A stretch of 64,000 bases of DNA from Methyloversatilis discipulorum. Lineage in GTDB: Bacteria > Pseudomonadota > Gammaproteobacteria > Burkholderiales > Rhodocyclaceae. Where the stretch lies: positions 4,030,001-4,094,000 of the forward strand of contig NZ_ARVV01000001.1 in assembly GCF_000385375.1 (NCBI RefSeq), written 5' to 3'. The notes under the pieces are model-generated. The model did not search any database. It saw only the letters and a program-made list of their open reading frames with translations, and was not told the origin of the DNA. Made by a program: the position numbers and the translations under genes. Numbering within the stretch: position 1 is the stretch's first letter; every line of letters starts with the position of its first letter. Positions 29,564 through 37,168 of this stretch are shown here, one piece after another.

Positions 29564-31369
29564 TCAGTGAGCGCCGTCCACCACCTTCGAACCGCGCGGG
29601 ATGCGCACGGATTCGACCATGTGCTGGATGTGCTCCGGCGGCTCCTTGGTCACCTTGTCGACCAGGAAGGCGACGATGAAGTTCACCAGCGCACCGACCG
29701 CACCGAAGGCTTCCGGCGTGATGCCGAAGAAGGAGTTCGCGCCACCGATCATGTCGACGAAGTCCGTGCCCTTGATGAAGAAGATGCCCTTGTGCGCGAA
29801 CACGTAGAACAGCGTGACCGCGAGACCCGCCAGCATGCCGGCGATGGCGCCTTCCTTGTTCATCTTCTTCGAGAAGATGCCCATCATGATGGCCGGGAAC
29901 AGCGACGACGCCGCGATACCGAAGGCCAGCGCCACGGTACCTGCCGCGAAGCCCGGCGGATTCAGGCCGAGATAGCCCGAAATCACGATGGCCACCGCCA
30001 TGGCGATCTTGCCCGCCAGCAGCTCGCCCTTCTCGCTGATGTTCGGGTTGAACACGCCCTTGACCAGGTCATGCGACACGGCGGACGAGATCGCCATCAG
30101 CAGACCGGCAGCGGTCGACAGTGCGGCAGCCAGACCACCGGCAGCCACCAGCGCGATCACCCAGTTCGGCAGCAGCGCGATTTCCGGGTTGGCCAGCACG
30201 ATGATGTCGGCGTTCACCGTCAGCTCGTTGCCCTTCCAGCCCGCGGCTTCGGCCTTGGCCTTCGCTTCGTCGCTCTTGGTCTTGTCGTCGTAGTACTGGA
30301 TGCGGCCGTCGCCGTTCTTGTCTTCCCACTTCAGAAGACCGGTCTTTTCCCAGCGCTTCATCCAGTCCGGACGGTCTTCGTTCTTGATGCTGGACTCGAC
30401 GGCGTACAGGTCGCCGTTGGTCTTCACCGCGGTGTTGACCGTGCCGTGCAGGTTCATCTTGGCCATCGCGGCCACGGCCGGAGCGGTCGTGTAGAGGATG
30501 GCGATGAACACCAGCGCCCAGCCAGCCGACGAACGTGCGTCCTTGACCGTCGGAACGGTGAAGAAGCGCATGATCACGTGCGGCAGACCGGCGGTACCGA
30601 TCATCAGCGACAGCGTGTAGACGAACATGTTGAGCGTCGAGCCCGCCGTGGTCGTCGTGTACTTGCCGAAGCCCAGTTCGGTCACGACCTGGTCGAGCTT
30701 GGCCAGCAGCGACACGTCGGTGCCGCTCAGCGTGCTGCCCAGACCCAGTTGCGGGAGCGGGTTGCCGGTGAACTGCAGCGAAATGAAGATGGCCGGGATG
30801 GTGTAGGCCAGGATGAGCACGATGTACTGCGCCACCTGGGTGTAGGTGATGCCCTTCATGCCGCCGAACACCGCATACAGGAACACGATGGCCTGGCCAA
30901 CGTAGATGCCGGTGTCGCTGGACACGTTCAGGAAGCGCGAGAACGCCACACCGACGCCGGTCATCTGACCGATGATGTAGGTGGTCGACGCGGTCAGCAG
31001 GCAGATCACCGCGACGGTCGACGCCGACTTCGAGTAGAAGCGGTCGCCGATGAACTGCGGCACGGTGAACTTGCCGAACTTGCGCAGGTACGGTGCCAGC
31101 AGCATGGCCAGCAGCACGTATCCGCCGGTCCAGCCCATCAGGAACAGGCCGCCGCCGTAACCCATGTTGGAAATCAGGCCGGCCATCGAGATGAAGGACG
31201 CAGCCGACATCCAGTCGGCGGCCGTTGCCATGCCGTTGGTGATCGGATGCACGCTGCCGCCGGCGGCGTAGAACTCGCTGGTCGAACCGGCACGCGCCCA
31301 GATGGCGATGCCGATGTAGAGCGCGAAGCTCAGACCGACAACGATGTAGATGGTTGTTTGAAGGTCCAT
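29564..31369 (-). CDS. Sodium:solute symporter, acetate permease-like (ActP/VC_2705 subfamily)
   Basis: The 601-residue inner-membrane protein has about 13 helices and SSS features (AGGSVHPITNGMATAADWMSAASF, YAVFGGMKGITYTQVAQY). A hydrophilic insertion of about 90 residues (about 330-420) contains an EF-hand-like DKNGDGRIQYYDD, which may bind Ca2+. The start at 31369 follows the DUF4212 stop by 4 bases. The pairing with DUF4212 defines the acetate/short-chain carboxylate symporter subfamily. The substrate is inferred from that pairing. Confidence 0.88.
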   Translation of the reverse strand: MDLQTTIYIVVGLSFALYIGIAIWARAGSTSEFYAAGGSVHPITNGMATAADWMSAASFISMAGLISNMGYGGGLFLMGWTGGYVLLAMLLAPYLRKFGKFTVPQFIGDRFYSKSASTVAVICLLTASTTYIIGQMTGVGVAFSRFLNVSSDTGIYVGQAIVFLYAVFGGMKGITYTQVAQYIVLILAYTIPAIFISLQFTGNPLPQLGLGSTLSGTDVSLLAKLDQVVTELGFGKYTTTTAGSTLNMFVYTLSLMIGTAGLPHVIMRFFTVPTVKDARSSAGWALVFIAILYTTAPAVAAMAKMNLHGTVNTAVKTNGDLYAVESSIKNEDRPDWMKRWEKTGLLKWEDKNGDGRIQYYDDKTKSDEAKAKAEAAGWKGNELTVNADIIVLANPEIALLPNWVIALVAAGGLAAALSTAAGLLMAISSAVSHDLVKGVFNPNISEKGELLAGKIAMAVAIVISGYLGLNPPGFAAGTVALAFGIAASSLFPAIMMGIFSKKMNKEGAIAGMLAGLAVTLFYVFAHKGIFFIKGTDFVDMIGGANSFFGITPEAFGAVGALVNFIVAFLVDKVTKEPPEHIQHMVESVRIPRGSKVVDGAH

Positions 31370-31373
31370 GTGA

Positions 31374-31628
31374 TCAATCCTCGTGAACGTCGAACTGGCG
31401 GTCGATGTCACCCATCTTTTTCGCGTAGTAGAAGATCAGCGCGATGAAGATGTAGATCGAACCCTGTTGGGCGAACCAGAAGCCGAGCGGGTAGCCGCCC
31501 AGGTGGATGCCGTTGAGTGCGTCAGCGAACAGGATGCCTGCGCCGAACGAGACTGCGAACCAGATGATCAGGATCCTGGTCAGCAGTCCCAGCGTGGCTT
31601 TCCAGTAGCCTTGGCTGTTACTGTCCAT
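31374..31628 (-). CDS. DUF4212 protein, small subunit of the adjacent symporter
   Basis: The 84-residue protein has two membrane helices and the family pattern: YWKATLGLLTRILIIWFAVSFG, then GYPLGFWFAQQGSIYIFIALIFYYAKKM. DUF4212 proteins sit directly upstream of the VC_2705-type symporter and probably act with it. ATG at 31628 follows GGAGGAG; a longer upstream start is not needed. It is the first gene of the two-gene operon. Confidence 0.88.
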   Translation of the reverse strand: MDSNSQGYWKATLGLLTRILIIWFAVSFGAGILFADALNGIHLGGYPLGFWFAQQGSIYIFIALIFYYAKKMGDIDRQFDVHED

Positions 31629-32071
31629 GGGTACTCCTCCTCCTGTGTTTATTAACAACCCGGTTTATCCAGCCTGCCGGAGGGTATCCGGCAGCCCCGC
31701 GCCCGGGCGCCTTGAGTGCAGCGTGGCGGATGCTAGGGAGCGAACCTTACGGCAAGCTTATAAACGCACCGCTCACCGCCGCTTATTTTTTGTGCACCGC
31801 AACCTGCGAGCCGCGTCGGCGCTGGGTTCCGCGCCACCGCTCGAATACGCCCCTGAATACGCACGTCATCAAGGCAGCCCTCTGCCCTTCAGGCAGGCCG
31901 CCGTTATCGATGTGGCGACGCGACGGCGACCGTGCAGCAGCGAAGATCTCCGGCGTACCGACGGAACGACCGCGCGCGCACTTGTCCGAAGTCATGTGCG
32001 GTGCAACAGGAACTCCGTAAGATTCGACGCGTAATGTTTCCCCGTCCATCCGAACCTTTTCCGGCAATCTC
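31629..32071. other. 443-bp divergent intergenic region, no gene seen
   Basis: This region separates the DUF4212 operon (minus) from fabI (plus). It holds an 8-bp perfect hairpin (CTGCCGGA 31674-31681, TCCGGCAG 31687-31694) in the minus-strand leader, a 12-bp palindrome GCGCCCGGGCGC (31699-31710) and an AT-rich patch around 31754-31795 that could hold promoters. Short open frames in it lack a ribosome binding site and family likeness. It is a plausible target for the acetate-type regulators. Confidence 0.55.
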
Positions 32072-32845
32072 ATGACCGCTTACACCCCTCCGCTGTCCGG
32101 CAAGAAAGGCCTCGTCGTTGGTCTTGCCAACGATCGCAGCATCGCCTGGGGCTGCGCGCAGGCGGCCCGTGCCCAGGGCGCCGATCTGGTGCTGTCCTGC
32201 CTCAACGACAAGGCGGCGCATTACGTTGCGCCGCTGGCCGATCAGCTCGCCTCGCCACTGTTCACCTGCGACGTCGAGAAGGACGGCGACCTGGAAACAC
32301 TGGTCGCCGCCGCGATCGCCCATCTGGGCCGGCTCGATTTCGTCATCCACTCGATCGCCTGGGCGCCGCTGGAAGACCTGCACGGCCGCGTGATCGACAG
32401 TTCGAGCGCCGGATTCGCGCGCGCGATGGACATTTCCTGCCACAGCTTCGCCGCGCTGGCCCGCCTGTGTGCGCCGCACATGAGCGCCGGCGGCAGCCTG
32501 GTCACGATGTCCTATCTCGGCGCCGACGAGGCGGTGCCGAACTACGGCCTGATGGGGCCGGTCAAGGCCGCGCTGGAATCGATGGTGCGCTACATGGCGA
32601 TGGAACTCGGCCCGGCCGGCATCCGCGTTCATGCCGTATCGCCCGGCCCTATCCTGACGCGCGCCGCCTCGGGCATCGCGTCCTTCGACGAACTGATGGA
32701 CAGCGCCATCCGCAAGTCGCCGCTGGGGCGTCTGGTCACGCTGGAGGAAATTGCCGGACTGACCACCTTCCTGTGCTCGGACGCCGCCTCCGGCATGACC
32801 GGGCAGACCCTCTACGTCGATGCCGGCTATCACGCCGTCGACTGA
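32072..32845 (+). CDS. fabI: Enoyl-[acyl-carrier-protein] reductase (NADH), FabI type
   Basis: The 257-residue SDR-like enzyme reduces trans-2-enoyl-ACP in fatty acid elongation. It has the FabI cofactor motif GLVVGLANDRSIAWG, Y148, and catalytic Y158 and K165 in the Y-x6-K spacing that separates FabI from ordinary SDRs (Y-x3-K). Sequence beyond the core differs from housekeeping FabI in places (SLVTMSYLGADEAVPNYGLMG). It is followed by a MaoC-Pta fusion and an acetate kinase gene, so it may be a second, pathway-specific FabI. ATG at 32072 has only a weak upstream purine run. Confidence 0.86.
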   Translation: MTAYTPPLSGKKGLVVGLANDRSIAWGCAQAARAQGADLVLSCLNDKAAHYVAPLADQLASPLFTCDVEKDGDLETLVAAAIAHLGRLDFVIHSIAWAPLEDLHGRVIDSSSAGFARAMDISCHSFAALARLCAPHMSAGGSLVTMSYLGADEAVPNYGLMGPVKAALESMVRYMAMELGPAGIRVHAVSPGPILTRAASGIASFDELMDSAIRKSPLGRLVTLEEIAGLTTFLCSDAASGMTGQTLYVDAGYHAVD

Positions 32846-32869
32846 ACAGCCTTCCGACAGGGCCCACGC

Positions 32870-34312
32870 ATGGACACCGCACAGCACGACACGACGACTC
32901 CCGAGTGGATCGAGAACATCACCTACGACGAACTGACGATAGGCCAGAGCGCCCGCCTGCTGCGCACGCTGACGCTGGCCGACATCCAGGCCTTCGCCGC
33001 GGTGTCCGGCGATACCAACCCGGCCCACATGAACCCGGCATATGCCGAGGAAACGCTGTTCCACGGCGTGATTGCGCATGGCATGTGGGGCGGCGCGCTG
33101 ATCTCGGCGCTGCTGGGCACCCAGTTCCCGGGCCCCGGCACCATCTATCTCGAACAGGTGCTGCATTTCACCAAGCCGGTGCGCATCGGCGACACGCTGG
33201 CGGTGACCGCCACCGTCACCGGCAAGGACGACGCGAAGAAGCGGGTCGAACTGGATTGCCAGGTGGTGAACCAGAAAGGCGACCGTGTGCTGCACGGCAC
33301 CGCGCGCGTGCTGGCGCCGACGCAGAAGGTACGGCTGGAGCACGTGCGCGCACCGCAGATCCGGCTGTTCGATCCGGAAGCGCGCTTCCGCGAACTGCTG
33401 GCTCTCGGTGACGGCATTCCGCCAGTGCGCTGCGGCGTGGTGCACCCGTGTGACGTCGAGTCGCTGAGCGGCGCGATGGACTCCGCCCGCCACGGCCTGA
33501 TCATTCCGGTGCTGATCGGGCCGGAAGCGCGCATCCGCCACCTCGCCGCCGAAGCAGGGATCGACCTCAATGCCGCCGAGATCGTCGGCGTACCGCACAG
33601 CCACGCGGCAGCAGACAAGGCTGCCGACATGGCGGCCGCCGGCGAGGTCGACATCCTGATGAAGGGCAGCCTGCACACCGACGAGATGATTCACGCCGTG
33701 CTGTCCCGTCCGGCGCTGCGCACCGGCCGCCGCATGTCGCACGTGTTCCGCTTCGACGTGCCGCTGTACAGCAAGCCGCTGCTGATCACCGACGCCGCGC
33801 TGAACATCCGGCCGTCGCTGATAGAGAAGGTCGACATCGTGCAGAACGCGATCGACTTCGCGCGCATCCTCGGCGTGAAGCAGCCCAAGGTCGCCGTGCT
33901 GTCGGCGGTCGAAACGGTCAATCCGAACATCCCGTCGACGCTGGACGCGGCCGCGCTGTGCAAGATGGCCGATCGCGGACAGATCACCGGCGGCCTGCTC
34001 GACGGTCCGCTCGCTTTCGACAACGCCATCTCCGCGCGCGCGGCACAGGTGAAGCACATCCAGTCGCCGGTCGCCGGCGACGCCGACATCCTCGCGGTGC
34101 CGGATCTGGAAAGCGGCAACATGCTGGCCAAGCAGCTGGAATACCTCGGCGGCGCCAGCGGTTCGGGTCTGGTGCTCGGCGCCCGTGTGCCGATCGCGCT
34201 GACCAGCCGCGCCGACGGACCGATGACCCGCGTCGCCTCGGCGCTGCTGGCACTGCTCGCCGCCCACAACGCACGCCGCGACCACCCGCGCGAAGCGTGG
34301 TCTCAGCACTGA
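32870..34312 (+). CDS. MaoC-like hydratase fused to phosphate acetyl/acyltransferase
   Basis: The 480-residue protein has a hot-dog MaoC domain (about 20-145; FAAVSGDTNPAHMNP and HGMWGGALIS carry the hydratase Asp/His region) and a C-terminal phosphotransacetylase domain (about 180-470; PVLIGPEARI, DILMKGSLHTDEM, GASGSGLVLGARVP). It would join enoyl-CoA hydration with acyl-CoA/acyl-phosphate exchange. It is followed after 15 bp by acetate kinase, together able to turn acyl-CoA into the acid plus ATP. Substrate chain length is unknown. Confidence 0.88.
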   Translation: MDTAQHDTTTPEWIENITYDELTIGQSARLLRTLTLADIQAFAAVSGDTNPAHMNPAYAEETLFHGVIAHGMWGGALISALLGTQFPGPGTIYLEQVLHFTKPVRIGDTLAVTATVTGKDDAKKRVELDCQVVNQKGDRVLHGTARVLAPTQKVRLEHVRAPQIRLFDPEARFRELLALGDGIPPVRCGVVHPCDVESLSGAMDSARHGLIIPVLIGPEARIRHLAAEAGIDLNAAEIVGVPHSHAAADKAADMAAAGEVDILMKGSLHTDEMIHAVLSRPALRTGRRMSHVFRFDVPLYSKPLLITDAALNIRPSLIEKVDIVQNAIDFARILGVKQPKVAVLSAVETVNPNIPSTLDAAALCKMADRGQITGGLLDGPLAFDNAISARAAQVKHIQSPVAGDADILAVPDLESGNMLAKQLEYLGGASGSGLVLGARVPIALTSRADGPMTRVASALLALLAAHNARRDHPREAWSQH

Positions 34313-34327
34313 GCCGGACCCACACCG

Positions 34328-35512
34328 ATGGCCATCCTGTCCGTCAACGCCGGCTCATCCACGCTGAAGTTCTCCATTCACCCGCTGCGCGACGGCGAGG
34401 TGCAGGCCAGTCTGCTGACCGGCAGCATCCAGGGTCTGGAGCCCGGCGGCACGCCGGACATGGGCTGGACACTGAACGGTCGCCGCGGCCGGCGTTCGCT
34501 TGAAGCCAGTGCCGCGCCCTTCGCCGCCGCACTGGAGGGGCTGCGCGAACTGCTGGACAGCGAAACCGGCATCCCGGCCATCGACGCGGTGTCGCACCGC
34601 GTCGTCCATGGCGGCCGCGACTTCCGCGACAGCATCATCGTCACCGACGACATCCTCGCGCGCCTGAGCCGGCTCGATTCACTGGCGCCGCTGCACCAGC
34701 CGCACAATGTCGCGGGCATCCGCGCCTTCCGCGAAGCCTTCCCGACGCTGCCGCAGATCGCCTGCTTCGACACCGCCTTCCACGCCGACCTGCCGGAGGT
34801 CGCGAGCCGCTTCGCGCTGCCGCGCGCGATGCACGACGATGGCGTGCGCCGCTACGGCTTTCACGGCCTGTCCTACCAGTACATCATGGGCACGCTGCAG
34901 CGGCACTCGCCGCGCGCGAGCGGCCGCGTACTGATGGCCCACCTCGGCAACGGCGCCAGCCTGTGCGCCGCCGTCGACGGCCGCAGCCAGGCCACCACCA
35001 TGGGCTTCTCCGCGCTGGACGGCCTGATGATGGGCACACGCAGCGGCACGCTCGACGCCGGCGTACTGCTCTATCTGATGGAACAGGGCTGGGACCACGA
35101 CCGGCTGCAGTCACTGCTGTACCGGCAGAGCGGGCTGCTCGGCGTATCCGGCATCTCGGCCGACATGCGACGGCTGCGCGCCGACGCCGGCGCAGCGGCG
35201 CGCGAGGCGGTCGAACTGTTCACCTACCGCATCGTGCGGGAGGCCGGCGCGATGGCCGCCTGCATCGGCGGCCTCGACCTGATCGCCTTCAGTGGCGGCA
35301 TCGGCGAACACGACGCGACGCTGCGTGCCGACGTGTGCGCCGCGCTCGGCTGGATGGGCGTGCGCGTGGACGGTGCGCGCAACGCCGCCGCCACCGGCGA
35401 CGCGGTACAGCGCATCGACAGCGACGGCAGCGGCATCGAGGTGTGGGTCGTGCCGACCGACGAAGGCCGCGTCGCCGCACAGGCGGCCGCCGCGCTGATC
35501 GCGGCGCGCTGA
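34328..35512 (+). CDS. ackA: Acetate/propionate kinase family protein
   Basis: The 394-residue cytosolic kinase interconverts acyl-phosphate and ADP with acid and ATP. Family marks are NAGSSTLKFS (6-15), VSHRVVHGG, FDTAFHADLP, RRYGFHGLSYQY, HLGNGASLCAA, GTRSGTLDAG and FSGGIGEH. It ends the fabI - maoC/pta - ackA operon. Acetate is the default substrate; propionate or butyrate are possible given the MaoC and FabI partners. A double hairpin follows. Confidence 0.92.
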   Translation: MAILSVNAGSSTLKFSIHPLRDGEVQASLLTGSIQGLEPGGTPDMGWTLNGRRGRRSLEASAAPFAAALEGLRELLDSETGIPAIDAVSHRVVHGGRDFRDSIIVTDDILARLSRLDSLAPLHQPHNVAGIRAFREAFPTLPQIACFDTAFHADLPEVASRFALPRAMHDDGVRRYGFHGLSYQYIMGTLQRHSPRASGRVLMAHLGNGASLCAAVDGRSQATTMGFSALDGLMMGTRSGTLDAGVLLYLMEQGWDHDRLQSLLYRQSGLLGVSGISADMRRLRADAGAAAREAVELFTYRIVREAGAMAACIGGLDLIAFSGGIGEHDATLRADVCAALGWMGVRVDGARNAAATGDAVQRIDSDGSGIEVWVVPTDEGRVAAQAAAALIAAR

Positions 35513-35514
35513 CT

Positions 35515-35562
35515 CAAGAAAACGCTGGGCCGCTCCCGAGTTTTCTTGCCCCCCTCGGGGGG
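35515..35562. terminator. Twin-hairpin bidirectional terminator/repeat element
   Basis: CAAGAAAAC (35515-35523) pairs perfectly with GTTTTCTTG (35540-35548), and the adjoining CCCCCC (35549-35554) pairs with GGGGGG (35557-35562) across TC. It lies between convergent ackA and the formate/nitrite channel gene. The second stem with the following GACGCGAAGCGGCAGGTC resembles a dispersed intergenic element common in Burkholderiales-type genomes. Confidence 0.65.
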
Positions 35563-35592
35563 CCTGACGCGAAGCGGCAGGTCTGGGGGCGC

Positions 35593-36414
35593 TCAGCCGC
35601 GCTGGCGGAAGGTGACGTAGTAGACGCCGGCCACCAGGATGCTGCCGCCGACGATATTGCCCAGCGTCGCGGCCAGCAGGTTGGACAGCATGCCCGCCAG
35701 GTTCAGGCCCGACAGATCGACGCCCGCCGGCACAACGCCGCCGGCATGCAGCAGCATCCCCATCGGGATGAAATACATATTGGCGATGCAGTGCTCGAAA
35801 CCGGCGGCGACGAAGGCCGACACCGGGAAGATGATGGCCAGCACCTTGTCGGTCACGCTGCGCCCGGCGGTGGCCAGCCATACGGCGAGGCAGACCAGCG
35901 CATTGCACAGGACGCCCTTCATGAACACGGTGGTGAAGGAACTGGCGGTCTTGCCGGCCGCCACCTTCACATAGGCTTCGGCCACCGCGCCACCATTCAT
36001 GTCGGTATGGTGCGACAGCATCACCAGCGCCACCATGCCCAGCGCGCCGACCGCGTTCGTCACATAGACGATGGCCCAGTTGCGCGCGAGCAGGCTGAAC
36101 GGAATGCGCCCCTCGGCCCAGGCCATGACCAGGAAGTTGTTGCCGGTGAACAGTTCGGCACCGGCCACCGCCACCAGTATCAGACCGAGCGAGAACGCCA
36201 GCCCGCCGAGCACCCGGGTCAGCGCGAAGCCGAGCGACGCATCGCTGGCGACCAGCGTGAAATAGAGCGCGCCGAAGCTGATGAAGGCGCCGGCCAGGAT
36301 GCCCAGCATGGCCATCGTGCGCAGCGGCAGATTGGCCTTGACGACGCCGATGTTCTCGACCTTTTCCGCGATCTCCTTCGGCGAGTACAGATCGATACCC
36401 AGATTGCTGGCCAT
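35593..36414 (-). CDS. Formate/nitrite transporter family channel
   Basis: The 273-residue protein has six membrane helices of the FNT fold, with AGAELFTGNNFLVMAW, MKGVLCNALVCLAVWLA and FEHCIANMYFIP signature stretches and the central pore His in the FEHCIANM segment. FNT pentamers pass formate, nitrite or hydrosulfide; which one is not clear from sequence. The start at 36414 follows AGAGGAG. Its position beside the acetate kinase operon favours an organic-acid anion. Confidence 0.88.
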   Translation of the reverse strand: MASNLGIDLYSPKEIAEKVENIGVVKANLPLRTMAMLGILAGAFISFGALYFTLVASDASLGFALTRVLGGLAFSLGLILVAVAGAELFTGNNFLVMAWAEGRIPFSLLARNWAIVYVTNAVGALGMVALVMLSHHTDMNGGAVAEAYVKVAAGKTASSFTTVFMKGVLCNALVCLAVWLATAGRSVTDKVLAIIFPVSAFVAAGFEHCIANMYFIPMGMLLHAGGVVPAGVDLSGLNLAGMLSNLLAATLGNIVGGSILVAGVYYVTFRQRG

Positions 36415-36711
36415 GCGGATGCTCCTCTCTGTTGTTCTCTGTGCGTTCTGACCCGTCTCCTGCGGGCAGCCGACAGTGTAGGATGTGGTCCTTGCTGCCG
36501 GTAGAGCCGGCAGTCGCGGACAGCCCGTCTGTACCGCGAGCGGAACACCCTCCAGCCGAATCAGCCTGACGCACAGTGCGCGCGAACAACCTTCCGCGCC
36601 TGCGCCCCGCCGGACCACCCGTCACGGCCAAGCGTCGCCGGGGAATCGCAGTACCGCGTGCGCACGCACCGGGATTCCTCGTCAGCCCAAGAACCTGACG
36701 GAGACAACCGA
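36415..36711. other. 297-bp divergent intergenic region
   Basis: The gap holds the leaders of the FNT channel gene (minus) and the GlcG/HbpS gene (plus). It contains one perfect 7-bp hairpin (CTGCCGG 36495-36501, CCGGCAG 36507-36513). No additional gene or recognised regulatory class is seen. Confidence 0.5.
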
Positions 36712-37131
36712 ATGAAGAGCCGCCTCACCCTCACGCTCGACGACGCGAAGCAGATCGCTGCCGCCGCCGAGGCCGAAGCACTGAAACGCAACTGGCCGGT
36801 CACCATTGCCATCGTCGACGACGGCGGCAACCTGATGTGGCTGCAGCGCCTCGACGGCGCGCCGCCGATGAGCACCCAGATCGCCCCCGAGAAGGCCCGC
36901 ACCTGCGCGCTGGCGCGCAAGCCGAGCAAGGCGATCGAGGACGTCGTGAACAGCGGCCGTCTGGCGGCGCTGCGCATGCCGGTACTGCCGCTGGAAGGCG
37001 GCGAAATGATCATCGTCAATGGCGAATGCGTCGGCGGCGTCGGCGTGTCCGGCGTCAAGTCGAGCGAGGACGCCATCGTCGCCCGAGCCGGCATCGCCGC
37101 CATCGGCGCCAGCTGGGAAATTCCGCTCTGA
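36712..37131 (+). CDS. GlcG/HbpS-family heme-binding-like protein
   Basis: The 139-residue protein matches the GlcG/HbpS fold: LTLDDAKQIAAAAEAEA, then VTIAIVDDGGNLMWLQRLDG and a C-terminal VGGVGVSGVKSSEDAIVARAGIAAIG. Family members bind heme or occur in glycolate and diol clusters; the role here is unknown. It has no signal peptide. The start at 36712 follows GACGGAGACAACC. Confidence 0.82.
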   Translation: MKSRLTLTLDDAKQIAAAAEAEALKRNWPVTIAIVDDGGNLMWLQRLDGAPPMSTQIAPEKARTCALARKPSKAIEDVVNSGRLAALRMPVLPLEGGEMIIVNGECVGGVGVSGVKSSEDAIVARAGIAAIGASWEIPL

Positions 37132-37168
37132 ACGCCGCGCGCTGACCGGCTGGCCTCGCGGCCGGGGG

